DNA from: Sandaracinaceae bacterium
GTDB lineage: Bacteria > Myxococcota_A > Polyangia > Polyangiales > JAFGIB01
DNA length: 64,000 nt
Reading direction: 5' to 3'
NCBI GenBank assembly: GCA_017881055.1
Contig: JADGRF010000034.1
Span: 23,049 to 87,048, forward strand
Part shown: piece by piece, positions 26,575 to 36,118 of the stretch
Numbering within the stretch: position 1 is the first letter of the stretch
Layout of the letters: every line of letters starts with the position of its first letter
Notes under the pieces: model-generated
Databases searched by the model: none
What the model was told of the DNA's origin: nothing
What the model saw: only the letters and a program-made list of their open reading frames with translations
Made by a program: the position numbers and the translations under genes

Positions 26575-27981
26575 TCACTTCGGCGGCGACTTCGACGTCC
26601 GCGACGGAGCGCCGTATTTCTTCGCGAGGTATTCGATCAAGTCGATCTTGGTCACGACGCCCACCAGCTCGCCCTTGTCGAGCACGAGCGCGATGCGCGC
26701 GTCGACCAAGAGCCCCTGCACGAGCTCCACGCGCGTCTCGGGCGTGACCGTGGCGTAGTCGCCTTCCGCGAGCGCGGCCACGGTGCTGGACAGCGAGTGA
26801 TCGCCGCTGGCGAGATAGCGCAAGAGCGCCACCTCGGTCACCAGCCCGAGCAGCTCGTTGCCTTGGAGCACGGGCATCTGCGAGATCCCGTGATCCTTCA
26901 TCATGCCGATCACGTCACGCACACGATCGGTGGCGCGCGCGCTGATCACGGGTCGCTGCCGCAGCTCGAGCACGTCCGAGACGAAGCCGAGGCCATGCAC
27001 GTCGCCGAGAAAGCCGTTCTCGCGCAGCCACTCGTCGTTGAACACTTTCGACAGGTACTTGGCGGCGCCATCGGGCAACAGCACCACGATGTTCTCGGCC
27101 TTGCCACTCTGACGCGCGTACTTGATCGCACCCGCCACTGCAGCACCCGACGAGCCGCCCGCGTACAAGCCCTCCATGCGCACGAGATCGCGCGCCGTGA
27201 GGAAGCACTCCTCGTCGTTCACGCGCACGATGTCGTCGAGCAGCTTCGGATCGAACGTCGACGGCAAGAAGTCTTCGCCGATGCCCTCCACCTTGTACGT
27301 GAACGGCTTGGTCAGCCGCGCGCTCTTCACGTAGTCGTAATACAGCGAGCCGACCGGATCGACACCGACCAGCTTCACGCTCGGCTTGCGCTCTTTCAAG
27401 TAGCGCCCGACGCCCGCCATCGTGCCACCGGTGCCCATGCCCGCGACGAACACGTCGATCTCGCCGTTCGTGTCTTCCCAGATCTCGGGGCCCGTCGAGC
27501 GGTAGTGACCACCCGGGTTATCTTGGTTGTGATACTGGTTGGCGTAGAACGAGTTCGATGTTTGCTCCGCGAGCCGCTTCGCCACCGAGTAGTAGCTGCG
27601 CGGATCCTCGGGCTCGACCGCAGTTGGACACACCACCACGCGCGCACCCCAGGCGCGCAGGGATGCAATCTTCTCAGTCGACATCTTGTCCGGCATCACG
27701 AACACGCAGTGATAGCCGCGCACGGCCGCGATCATGGCGAGGCCCGCGCCGGTGTTGCCGCTGGTGGCTTCGATGATGGTGCCACCGGGCGAGAGCTCGC
27801 CGCGCGCTTCGGCTTGGTTCACCAAGTGCAGCGTCATGCGGTCCTTCATGGAACCGCCGGGATTCAGGTATTCGCACTTGACGTAGATCGCGGCCGGAAG
27901 GCCGTGACCCAAGCGATTGAGCTTCACCAGAGGCGTGTGCCCGATCGCTTCCAAGATGTTCGCGCGCGCGCCCTTCAGCAT
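26575..27981 (-). CDS. Cystathionine beta-synthase (PLP domain plus CBS pair)
   Basis: The 468-residue protein has a fold-type II PLP domain with the Schiff-base lysine in NPGGSMKDRM, phosphate/substrate loops TSGNTGAGLA and GMGTGGTMAG, and a tandem CBS pair from about residue 340 to 455. The domain order matches cystathionine beta-synthase rather than cysteine synthase, which lacks the CBS pair. There is no N-terminal heme-binding extension. It would condense serine with homocysteine; the CBS pair probably senses an adenosyl ligand. It is convergent with the aminotransferase gene. Confidence 0.92.
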   Translation of the reverse strand: MLKGARANILEAIGHTPLVKLNRLGHGLPAAIYVKCEYLNPGGSMKDRMTLHLVNQAEARGELSPGGTIIEATSGNTGAGLAMIAAVRGYHCVFVMPDKMSTEKIASLRAWGARVVVCPTAVEPEDPRSYYSVAKRLAEQTSNSFYANQYHNQDNPGGHYRSTGPEIWEDTNGEIDVFVAGMGTGGTMAGVGRYLKERKPSVKLVGVDPVGSLYYDYVKSARLTKPFTYKVEGIGEDFLPSTFDPKLLDDIVRVNDEECFLTARDLVRMEGLYAGGSSGAAVAGAIKYARQSGKAENIVVLLPDGAAKYLSKVFNDEWLRENGFLGDVHGLGFVSDVLELRQRPVISARATDRVRDVIGMMKDHGISQMPVLQGNELLGLVTEVALLRYLASGDHSLSSTVAALAEGDYATVTPETRVELVQGLLVDARIALVLDKGELVGVVTKIDLIEYLAKKYGAPSRTSKSPPK

Positions 27982-28065
27982 GTCGTGCTCCTTCGCGTGA
28001 CCGCCCAGCCCTCATGAGTATGGGTTCGCGCGAGCGCGGCGAGCAAGCTTTGTGCGCGTCAGCGC

Positions 28066-29148
28066 TCAGGCGCGAGGCAAGCGCGAGGATTTGTAGCGTT
28101 TCGAAGCGGGCGAATCGCCCGTGACACCGAGCAGCGGCGAGCGTGAGAACACTTCCAGGGCAGGGCCATCGTCTTCCCCGCGCAGCAGGCGCTGCGCGCC
28201 GGCGTAGGCAATCATTGCGGCGTTGTCGGTGCACGAGGCAAACGGCGGTACGAACACGGCGACGCCCGCAGCGGCTCCCGCCTCCTGCGCTCGCGCGCGC
28301 AAGCCGCGGTTGGCCGCGACGCCGCCCGTGATCACCAAGCGCGGCACGCCTCGCAGCGCGCAGGCCGCGAGTGACTTCTGCACGAGCACCTCGACCACGT
28401 TGCGCTGAAACGACGCGCAGATGTCGGCGATGCAGCTGTCGTCGAGCTGGCCAGGTTCGAGCTCGGCGACACGATGTGCGACCGCTGTCTTGAGGCCCGA
28501 GAACGAGAACTCCAGGTTCTTCTTGCTCGCCATGGGCTTCGGCAGCGGGAAGCGCTTGGGGTTGCCCTGCGCAGCCAGGCGATCGACGCGTGGCCCACCG
28601 GGATAGCCGAGCCCGAGCAGCTTCGCGACTTTGTCGAACGCTTCGCCGGCCGCGTCGTCACGCGTCTGCCCAAGCTGCTCGATCTCGAACGGCGAGCGCA
28701 CTTCGTAGAGCGCGCTGTGGCCTCCGCTCACGAGCAACGCGATGAACGGATATTCCGGCGACGCATCGCTGGCGTCGCCGCGCTTCAAGTGCACGGCCAA
28801 GAGATGGCCCACCAGGTGGTTCACGCCGACCAGCGGCAAGCCCCGCGCGAGGGCGAATGCCTTGCCCGCCTGCACGCCCACCAGCAAAGCGCCCACGAGG
28901 CCCGGCCCCTGCGTGACGGCCACACCATCGAGCGCAGCCATGCCGCCCGGCAGCTCTGCGAGCGCGCGCGTCACGACCGGCACGATGTTCTCCATGTGTG
29001 CGCGCGCCGCGAGCTCCGGCACGACGCCCCCGTACGGCGCGTGCAGCTCGATCTGGCTCGCCACGACGTCGGCGAGCACCCGTCCATCGCTGACGACCAC
29101 GGCCGCCGCGGTTTCGTCGCACGACGATTCGATCCCGAGGACGATCAC
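28066..29148 (-). CDS. tsaD: tRNA N6-adenosine threonylcarbamoyltransferase
   Basis: The 360-residue ASKHA-fold protein transfers threonylcarbamoyl to A37 of ANN-decoding tRNAs with TsaB/E. The start VLGIESSCDETAAAVV, GGVVPELAARAH, GVNHLVGHLLAVHL and ITGGVAANRGLR motifs are all diagnostic, and the length is normal. Its ATG overlaps the stop of the upstream lipoprotein gene. Confidence 0.97.
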   Translation of the reverse strand: MIVLGIESSCDETAAAVVVSDGRVLADVVASQIELHAPYGGVVPELAARAHMENIVPVVTRALAELPGGMAALDGVAVTQGPGLVGALLVGVQAGKAFALARGLPLVGVNHLVGHLLAVHLKRGDASDASPEYPFIALLVSGGHSALYEVRSPFEIEQLGQTRDDAAGEAFDKVAKLLGLGYPGGPRVDRLAAQGNPKRFPLPKPMASKKNLEFSFSGLKTAVAHRVAELEPGQLDDSCIADICASFQRNVVEVLVQKSLAACALRGVPRLVITGGVAANRGLRARAQEAGAAAGVAVFVPPFASCTDNAAMIAYAGAQRLLRGEDDGPALEVFSRSPLLGVTGDSPASKRYKSSRLPRA

Positions 29149-29789
29149 GACCTGCGCCGCTCCAGCGCGAACACGCCGAATAGCGCGGGCAGGACCTCGG
29201 TCTGTCCGTCAGCTGCCACGACGTTCGGAGCGATGATGCGCACTTCGATCACGCCGCTCTCAATGAGCGAGAGAAAGACCATCGCGTAGCGCTGCACGGG
29301 TCCCGTCGGCAGCGCGCTCTTGAAGCGCGCGCCAAAGATGTAGTTGCGGATGCGCCCACCACCGGGGAACGTGTACTCACTGAGCGAGTCGTGAGCCAGG
29401 TTCTCGATCGGCAAAAGCGGCGCCGACTCGAACAGCACCGGCATGCGCGCCGACGGTGCACAGCGACTCGAGCCGCCCGGGCACGTGTACGTCGCGAGCA
29501 TGCCCGGGCCGTCGATGGCTCCGGCGCCCGCATCCCGCACGGCCGAGAGCGTGGCGCGACCCGGATCGAAGGTCAGATCCAGCTGCGTGTGGGAGCTGAA
29601 GCCCTGGCGAATGAACGAGGAATCGCCCTGCTCGCTGGCGCTGCCGAGCACCTCGCCGCGAAAGATCTCGCCTGGGCTGGTCTTGAACTCGGACAGGCTG
29701 TCGCACGCGACGAGCCACGGAGCGCAGCACAGGGCAGCCAGAAAGACGACCGTCGAACACGGTCTATGGACGCACGGCGGACACGGCAT
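29145..29789 (-). CDS. Predicted lipoprotein, unknown function
   Basis: The 214-residue protein starts at ATG 29789, giving a signal peptide with a lipobox-like LVAC before the mature Cys; the longer ORF start is unlikely. No known domain is recognised. The mature part has Gly/Pro-rich turns and short strands, and ends in a hydrophobic FGVFALERRR. It overlaps the kinase gene stop region upstream (10 bases apart) and tsaD downstream, so the three may be co-transcribed. Confidence 0.75.
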   Translation of the reverse strand: MPCPPCVHRPCSTVVFLAALCCAPWLVACDSLSEFKTSPGEIFRGEVLGSASEQGDSSFIRQGFSSHTQLDLTFDPGRATLSAVRDAGAGAIDGPGMLATYTCPGGSSRCAPSARMPVLFESAPLLPIENLAHDSLSEYTFPGGGRIRNYIFGARFKSALPTGPVQRYAMVFLSLIESGVIEVRIIAPNVVAADGQTEVLPALFGVFALERRRS

Positions 29790-29799
29790 AGAGGGGTCT

Positions 29800-32700
29800 T
29801 CAGGGCGAGGAGTCTCGCAGACCGTTGTCGCTCGCGCCAGCCGGGGGCTCGGACAGGGATCGGCTGGCAGCCTGCTCGAGCCGCTGCGCGTAGTCGGCCG
29901 CACCCGCGGTCTGCGACAGCCGCACCGCGCTCATGTAGTGCGTGAGCCCGTGCTCCCGATCGCCCATGGCGGAGACGGACAGGCGCGCGTGCAGCGCGGC
30001 GGCGCGTGCCTGCAAGAACGGCAGACGAACCTCGGCGGCGAGCGTGTCCACCTCCTCTAGCACCGCGCGAGCTTCGACGGGCTCACCGGCATCGAGTAGC
30101 GTCTCGACCAAGAGCAACGAGAGCCGGAGTCGACGCGGGCCGTCGAACCCGGCCTGGCTCGCGAGGCGACCCGCTGCCCGCAGCGCCGAGACGGCTTCTT
30201 TCATGCTGTGCTCGGCGCGCCGCAGCTCCGCCAGTGTCAGCTGCACCTCGGCTTGTACGCCGAGCAGGTCGTCTTGATACGTGGCTTCGAGCGCCTGGCC
30301 CAGCAAGCGATACGCCTCGCGCGCACGACTGCGCTGCATCACGACGCGCGCGAGCTCGATCAAGATTTGCGCGCGCTGCAGCGCGGATTGACTCGTGTAC
30401 TCGAGCGCTTCACGCAGCACACCTTCAGCGCCCGTGATGTCCCCGCGCCGTGCCAGCACCGAGCCAAGACGCCGGCTCATGCTGGCGAGCGCGTCATCGA
30501 GCGACGTATCGCCTGACTCGAGCAGCTCTCGGCGACCGAGCTCGATGCCGCGCTGGTAGCCGAGCACGGCCGTGTCCAGGTCGCCGCGCGAAGTAGACAC
30601 ATCGCCCAGGCGCTCCAGCAGCACCAACGCCGAGAGCGCCTCGCCTGCGCCGTGCGCGTGGTGCGCTCTCACTTCGAGCGGCGCGTCCGTCTCCGAGGCG
30701 AGATCGAGCGCACGCAGATGCAATGCTTTGCGCGCCTCCGCCGGTGTGGAGGCTTCGATCAAGTCACGCACGAACGGATGAATGATCTGCAGCGAGCCAT
30801 CCGCCTCCACCACGAAGCCGCGTGCCAACAGCAGCGAAAGGCCGCTCATGTCGTCGCGCTCTGCCATGCGCTGCACGTTCTCTTTGGTGGCGCTGCGCCC
30901 GAGCACGGCAATCGTCTGCAAGAGGCGACGCGCGCTCACGTTGAGGCGCTGAATGCGCTGGGCAACCGCGTCCGCCAAGCGCGACGGCAGTGTGGCATTG
31001 CGCGCGCTGTCTCCGAGACCGAGGCCCAGGCCTTGCAGCTGCTCGATGTACAGCGGCGTGAGCAAGCGATCCTCGGGCTCGGGCTCGGCCATGTCCGAGA
31101 GGCTCCGACCGGCCATGAACGCCTTGGCTTCGCGCATCGTGAAACCGCGCAGCGTGATCACCGTGGTCTCGCGGGGCAGCGGGATGGGCTTGGCCTTGCC
31201 GCTGGCCGTGAGCAGAAACAGCGACGAGTCGGCCGCATAGCGTGGCAGCTCGGCAAGCGCACGTGGCGAGAGCCCGTCGCAGCGATGCAGGTCGTCGACC
31301 ATGAGCACGATGCGCTTGCCGGGAGCGTCCGCGGCAGCTCTACGCACGGCGAAACCCAGCGCACACGCGACCGACCCGATCTTCGATTCGCGGGGATCGC
31401 CGAGCACGCCCGACGGGAACAGCACTTCGCGGATACCCGCCGCTACCAGCGGCTGATTCATGGCCTCGCGATCGGCAAGCGCCGCGAGCGCGTCGTCCTC
31501 GAGCGTGAGCAGACCGCGCAGCAACATACGAATCGGGTGGTACGCCACGGGCGCGCCACTCTCGTGCGGGCCGGCGCCGATCACGATGTCGCCGGCGCGA
31601 TCCGCACGCTCGGCGATCTCGGCGAGCAAGCGCGTACGCCCTACGCCGGACTCGCCGATCACGTTCACGGACACGACGCGGCCCTGTGCGGACTTGCGCT
31701 CGCTCTCGATCGCCTCCAGCTCGCGCTGCCGGCCCACCAAGAACGGGTGCTGCGTGCGCGCGATCGTCATGCGCGGCGGCAGCGACATGCGCGCGCTGGG
31801 CGGGGTGACGTGAACCGCGAGCGGCGCGCCGCACTCCGCGCAGAAGCGCTTGGGGAACGGCGAGCGCGCACCGCACGCGGCGCACGTGACCTCGGCGCTG
31901 CGCGGCGACAGCTCGCGACCGACGCGCCGCAGCTCGCTCGCCATTTCGTCGGCACGCGCGTAGCGATCCGCCGTGCTCTTCGCGAGGGCGTGCATCACCA
32001 CATCCACCAAGAGCGCTGGAATGTCGCGCTCCGGTGCGACCTCACGCGGGTCGGGCACGGGCTCCTGAATGTGCTTGAGCACGACGTTGGTCGGCGTGTC
32101 CGCCATGAACGGCAGACGCTCGGTCAAGAGCTCATAGAGCATCACGCCCACCGAATAGATATCGCCGCGCGCGTCGACCTCTTCGCCACGTCCCTGCTCG
32201 GGCGACATGTAGTCGGGCGTGCCGCACACCAGGCCCGGCAGCGTGATCGACCTCGCGCCCTGCGTCCCGCGCAGCAACTTGGCGAGCCCGAAGTCGACCA
32301 CCTTCACCAAGTCACCGCCCGCTTTCAGGCGCTCGATGATCACGTTCTCGGGCTTCAGATCGCGATGCACGACATCGAGCGCGTGCGCTTCGCCGAGCGC
32401 ATCGAGCACCGCGCTCACGATGTCGCAGATGCGAGGCAACGGCAGCGGGCCGTCTTCACGCATCATGCGCGCGAGATCCTTGCCCTGCAGGAACTCCATG
32501 ACGAGATAGAGGATCCCGTCGTCGGTGCGACCGAAGTCGATGATGCTGACGCTGTTCGGGTGATTGAGCCGGCTGGCCGCGCGCGCCTCCGTGTAGAAGC
32601 GCGCGACCGACTGCTCGTCCGAGAGCAGGTGCGGGTGGATGACCTTGATCGCGACCGTGCGGCCCAGCATGCTCTGCTCGGCTCGATACACGCGACCCAT

Positions 32701-32865
32701 GCCGCCGACACCAACCAGATCGAGCATTACGTACGAGCCACCGATCGTGCGACCGATCAACGGATCGTTGCTCGCGGCCTCGTTCGCTTTCGCGCCAGCC
32801 CCGCACGACGGACAGAAACGATCCACCTCGCCGTGGGGCGTCCCGCACTGATGGCACAGGATCAC
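29800..32865 (-). CDS. Ser/Thr protein kinase fused to STAND-type ATPase and TPR region, with two zinc ribbons
   Basis: The 1021-residue protein has an N-terminal zinc ribbon (CHQCG, CPSCG). A complete Hanks kinase domain (about 40-310) follows with GVGGMGRVY, catalytic HRDLKPENV and DFGLAK. A second ribbon (CAACG, CAECG) lies near 335-360. From about 385 there is an ATPase with P-loop GESGVGRTRL (Arg in place of the usual Lys), and then about 400 residues of TPR-like helical repeats. Similar kinase-ATPase-TPR giants occur in Myxococcota. The GTG start is fixed by the adjacent zinc ribbon; a TATCCT box 7 bases upstream suggests a leaderless message. The ligand and targets are unknown. Confidence 0.9.
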   Translation of the reverse strand: MILCHQCGTPHGEVDRFCPSCGAGAKANEAASNDPLIGRTIGGSYVMLDLVGVGGMGRVYRAEQSMLGRTVAIKVIHPHLLSDEQSVARFYTEARAASRLNHPNSVSIIDFGRTDDGILYLVMEFLQGKDLARMMREDGPLPLPRICDIVSAVLDALGEAHALDVVHRDLKPENVIIERLKAGGDLVKVVDFGLAKLLRGTQGARSITLPGLVCGTPDYMSPEQGRGEEVDARGDIYSVGVMLYELLTERLPFMADTPTNVVLKHIQEPVPDPREVAPERDIPALLVDVVMHALAKSTADRYARADEMASELRRVGRELSPRSAEVTCAACGARSPFPKRFCAECGAPLAVHVTPPSARMSLPPRMTIARTQHPFLVGRQRELEAIESERKSAQGRVVSVNVIGESGVGRTRLLAEIAERADRAGDIVIGAGPHESGAPVAYHPIRMLLRGLLTLEDDALAALADREAMNQPLVAAGIREVLFPSGVLGDPRESKIGSVACALGFAVRRAAADAPGKRIVLMVDDLHRCDGLSPRALAELPRYAADSSLFLLTASGKAKPIPLPRETTVITLRGFTMREAKAFMAGRSLSDMAEPEPEDRLLTPLYIEQLQGLGLGLGDSARNATLPSRLADAVAQRIQRLNVSARRLLQTIAVLGRSATKENVQRMAERDDMSGLSLLLARGFVVEADGSLQIIHPFVRDLIEASTPAEARKALHLRALDLASETDAPLEVRAHHAHGAGEALSALVLLERLGDVSTSRGDLDTAVLGYQRGIELGRRELLESGDTSLDDALASMSRRLGSVLARRGDITGAEGVLREALEYTSQSALQRAQILIELARVVMQRSRAREAYRLLGQALEATYQDDLLGVQAEVQLTLAELRRAEHSMKEAVSALRAAGRLASQAGFDGPRRLRLSLLLVETLLDAGEPVEARAVLEEVDTLAAEVRLPFLQARAAALHARLSVSAMGDREHGLTHYMSAVRLSQTAGAADYAQRLEQAASRSLSEPPAGASDNGLRDSSP

Positions 32866-33699
32866 ATGTCCGAGGATACTCTAAGCGCGCCAAGCCCCAA
32901 AGCACCGACCGACACGTCGAGCTTTCACCCGCCGACGCCGAACCGGTGGGCCACTTCACTCGTAGTGGCGGGCCTCGGCGTGAACGCGCTGCTGGTGTGC
33001 GTCGGCTGGCCAGCTCTCGTCTCTGACGCGGCAGCCGGAAACACGAGCCTCGGACTCACGCTGGTGGCGCTTCTTGCGCTGGCCGTCGGTGTTGCCACGC
33101 TGCTCCGCGACTCACAAGCCACCGCCCGCTGGTCGCTGCTGTGCGCGTTCCCTGCCGCTATTGGCTGCAGTCTGGCCGTCGTCCCCGAAGCCGCGCTCGA
33201 GCGGGCGCACGGCCCGTCGTCACTGTCTCTCGCCGTGCTCGCGCTTTTGGCCCATTGCGCGGGTAGCATCGCGGCCTGTCGTCCGAACGCCACCAGCCTG
33301 CCGCTGGCGTCACGCCCACTCGCGCAGACCGGCTCGGCCACGGCAAGCGCGCCCAACCCGCCCGACCCACAACCGGCCGCGCTCGCAACCACGCTGCTCC
33401 GGGGCCTGGTCGTGTCCCTCCTGCTGGCCGGTGCGTTCGCCATCGCGGTACTCGCGCCCACCCTCCCAAGCTACGGGCAGGTCGAGGCCGCCTGGGGTGA
33501 CTCAGCCAGGGCGGGCGCCGTGCTCGCCGCGGTGGTCGCCGGGGCACTCGCGACCTCGCTGCTCGCGCTGCACCTGGGCACGCTGCTGCGCCTCTCCGAC
33601 ACGCCACCCACCCCGAGCGCGCCCGAACGTCGCATGCGCGTCGCGCTGGCGTTGTTCGTGTCCGTGCTCGGCGCGGTCGTCTACTACACGATCAGCTAA
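32866..33699 (+). CDS. Predicted multi-pass membrane protein, unknown
   Basis: Only the last quarter of the 1015-codon ORF is coding. From about codon 30 there are alternating hydrophobic segments (about six predicted helices) with a Pro/Ala-rich linker near residue 165. The ATG at 32866 directly abuts the divergent kinase start, so a later start (for example a GTG near 32968 at VAGLGVNALL) is possible. No family is recognised. It is convergent with the HD-GYP gene across a 2-base gap. Confidence 0.65.
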   Translation: MSEDTLSAPSPKAPTDTSSFHPPTPNRWATSLVVAGLGVNALLVCVGWPALVSDAAAGNTSLGLTLVALLALAVGVATLLRDSQATARWSLLCAFPAAIGCSLAVVPEAALERAHGPSSLSLAVLALLAHCAGSIAACRPNATSLPLASRPLAQTGSATASAPNPPDPQPAALATTLLRGLVVSLLLAGAFAIAVLAPTLPSYGQVEAAWGDSARAGAVLAAVVAGALATSLLALHLGTLLRLSDTPPTPSAPERRMRVALALFVSVLGAVVYYTIS

Positions 33700-33701
33700 A
33701 C

Positions 33702-35921
33702 TCAGCGGCCGCTCTCATCGAGCCTGCGCATCCCTTCGAGCAACAAGCTCTCCGGGCCCAGCTCGATCTTGCGCTCGCTGGTGCGGAAATTCGGGTCGAG
33801 CTCGAAGTCGCCGCCGGTCAGGCTGAGCATCTCGTAGAACGCTTCTTCTTTGCGCAAGTCGCCAAAGTTCGCGTCGAAGATCTGGCCTTCGGAGAAGCTG
33901 ATGTCGCCGCGCTTGCCCTCGGACGAGATCGCGAGCTTGCCGCTCTTGCGACCGTGGAAGAGGATCTGCACGACGTCGGGCAGGGCCATCTCGGTGAGCG
34001 AGCCGCTGACACCGCCCGTCTTGCGCTTGCGCCCTGCTCCGTCGAGCACGCGGTTCACCTTGAGCGCGACCACGTCCGGCGATGCCGGCTTGTTGATGAA
34101 GTCGTCCGCGCCCAGCTCGAAGCCACGCTGCACGATCTCGCTCTCGTCCTTGTTGCTGAGGAAGATGAACGGCACTTCGTTGCCCGACTCGCGCACCTTC
34201 TGCAAGAGCGCGAACCCGTCGAGCGGTCGCAGCTCGACCTCGCTGATCACGATGTCGAATTCGTTGGTGAGCTCGTTCTCGGCGTCAGTCGACGTGCGGG
34301 CGATCGTGACTTCGTAGCCGTGCTCGGCGAGCCGCAGCTCGAGCACCGTGGTCTCTTCGGCGTCGCTGTCGATGATCAGTGCGCGCCTCCGATCGGCCAG
34401 CAGCTTGGCGCGCAGGTCGTCGCCGAGCACGACCAGCTTGAGCACGTCGACCAAGTTGCCATCGAACAGCTTGGCCTTGCACTTGGCCAGCACGTCCCAC
34501 GCTTCCTGCGGCGTGAGCTTCTTGCGAAACGCGTTGCCCGCGTGACCGGTGAGATCGACGTACGTCTCCGTGATCGCGAGCACGCGCGAGCCGAGCGGGA
34601 TTTCCTTGCCCGACTGCCGATCCGGAAAGCCCTGCCCATCCACACGCTCATAGAGATGCGTGAGGATCATCGAAACCTTGTCGGGCAAGCGCACCGACTC
34701 GAAGATGCGCACCGGCGTGAGGTAGCTCTTCTTCGCCTGCTGACGATGCGCATCGTACTGCGCGACGTTGAGCGCGGTGAGGTGATGCGCGGACGACTTG
34801 CCGATGTCGTGCAGGTACGCCGCCGCGATGATCGCGTCCGACTCCGGACTCGCGAGGCCGAGCCGCTCGCACATGCGGCGCGTGACGCGTGCGACCGTCA
34901 TCGAGTGGCCACGCAGATCGCCGCGCTCCTGCTCGAGCAGCGCCACGAGCACGTTGAGCGACTCGAGGAAATCGTGCATCGCCACGCTCGAGGGCGGCGG
35001 CGGCTGTTCGATCGGCAGCTCGGCCGTGGCACGCAGATCGACGTGCTGCTGCCCAGCCGGCAGCTGCATCGCCGAGCCGAACGGTTGCAGACCTGGCATC
35101 GGCATCGCGACAATAGTCGCGGCGTGGCCGAAGCTGCCACCAGCCGCCATCGGAAAACCGCTGGTCGCGGGCGGCATCGGCGCGGGCATCTGCGGCGGGG
35201 GCGGAGGAGGGGGTGGTGGTGGTGGCGCGTGCCGACCGACGATCTCCACCGTGGACGTGCGCCGGCGCGCTTCCTGCGGCTCGACTGGCGCGACCGAGTC
35301 CGGTGGCGGCGGCGCCATCGACGACTGGTCGTACGTCTGCGTGGTGCGACGCGGACGATCTTCGTTGAGCGTGCCGGTGCGCTCGCTGGTGCCGCCATTG
35401 CGCACCGATCCGAAAGCAGCTGCTTCACCCAAGAAATGCAAGCGAATTGCCGCTTGGATCGCTGCGGGACGCGCAATCAGCGCGCGAACCTTCGACGCAC
35501 GCGTCGCGAACTGCACGCTCTTCAACACGTCCGGGTCGTCGGGCTCGACCGTGAGGATCGAAAGCTCTCCGGTGCGCGGCTCGTACTTCACCGGGAACAC
35601 GCACAGCTTCTGGGCGAGCTTCTGCGTGACCAACTTGAGCAGCGATTCGTTGATCGGCGCGCTCGAAAGTTTCTTCGTCGAAACGAAGTACGTCTTGTAG
35701 AGCGCCGCTTGGAACTTGAGCAGCTGCGCTTCGTCGAGTGGGCCGATCTCGATCAGCGCCTCTTCCACGTGCAAACGACGGCGCTTCGCATAAAGCTCGG
35801 CCTGCTCAGCATCGCTCGGCGTGATCGCCCCCTCGGCGAGAAGCGCCTTCAGCAGCTTCTGATTGATCCGCGGGGCGGGGCCTTCTTGTGGATGTAATGA
35901 CGCCACCACTGAGATAGGCAT
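33702..35921 (-). CDS. MshEN / HD-GYP-like / receiver / DUF4388 (PATAN) regulatory protein
   Basis: The 739-residue cytoplasmic protein has four modules. An N-terminal MshEN/GspE_N-like domain (15-160), a fold known to bind c-di-GMP, is followed by a linker with an 11-proline run. An HD-GYP-like domain (about 320-510) keeps YLHDIGK but has HLYE for HHE, GQGFP for GYP and TETY for the later Asp. A receiver domain (about 515-635) carries Glu561 where the phospho-accepting Asp belongs, while INKP Lys is kept. A C-terminal DUF4388/PATAN domain (about 645-735) ends the protein. The likely role is c-di-GMP-linked control of motility or secretion, with a receiver that cannot be normally phosphorylated. 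It is divergent from the TPR gene. Confidence 0.88.
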   Translation of the reverse strand: MPISVVASLHPQEGPAPRINQKLLKALLAEGAITPSDAEQAELYAKRRRLHVEEALIEIGPLDEAQLLKFQAALYKTYFVSTKKLSSAPINESLLKLVTQKLAQKLCVFPVKYEPRTGELSILTVEPDDPDVLKSVQFATRASKVRALIARPAAIQAAIRLHFLGEAAAFGSVRNGGTSERTGTLNEDRPRRTTQTYDQSSMAPPPPDSVAPVEPQEARRRTSTVEIVGRHAPPPPPPPPPPPQMPAPMPPATSGFPMAAGGSFGHAATIVAMPMPGLQPFGSAMQLPAGQQHVDLRATAELPIEQPPPPSSVAMHDFLESLNVLVALLEQERGDLRGHSMTVARVTRRMCERLGLASPESDAIIAAAYLHDIGKSSAHHLTALNVAQYDAHRQQAKKSYLTPVRIFESVRLPDKVSMILTHLYERVDGQGFPDRQSGKEIPLGSRVLAITETYVDLTGHAGNAFRKKLTPQEAWDVLAKCKAKLFDGNLVDVLKLVVLGDDLRAKLLADRRRALIIDSDAEETTVLELRLAEHGYEVTIARTSTDAENELTNEFDIVISEVELRPLDGFALLQKVRESGNEVPFIFLSNKDESEIVQRGFELGADDFINKPASPDVVALKVNRVLDGAGRKRKTGGVSGSLTEMALPDVVQILFHGRKSGKLAISSEGKRGDISFSEGQIFDANFGDLRKEEAFYEMLSLTGGDFELDPNFRTSERKIELGPESLLLEGMRRLDESGR

Positions 35922-36118
35922 TGTAACTCATGGGGAGGCAGGAAGAAGGGGCAAGAACGCTTCGTGCGCCGCATCGGGTCCGGCGGGCGTCCGCAGCGGT
36001 TGGCTGCATGTGGGCGCGCGGGAGCTTCGGTGATCCCGAGCGGCATGCTCCCCCACAGCTGCGTGCGCTGGCGCTCGAAACGACGCGTGGCCTGCTACGT
36101 TTCCGCGGGGGCACTACC

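Noticed and set aside
30652-32850. Long plus-strand ORF (first three quarters of the 1015-codon frame)
   Set aside because: It is His/Arg-rich and antisense to the clearly coding kinase-ATPase gene; only the part after about 32866 has membrane-protein character.
35200-35230. Pro-repeat run that looked like a possible sequence repeat element
   Set aside because: It is an ordinary poly-proline linker in the HD-GYP protein, encoded by GGY repeats on the plus strand.
33954-35897. 647-codon plus-strand ORF
   Set aside because: It is the mirror frame of the MshEN/HD-GYP/receiver gene, with no domain and shadow-like composition.
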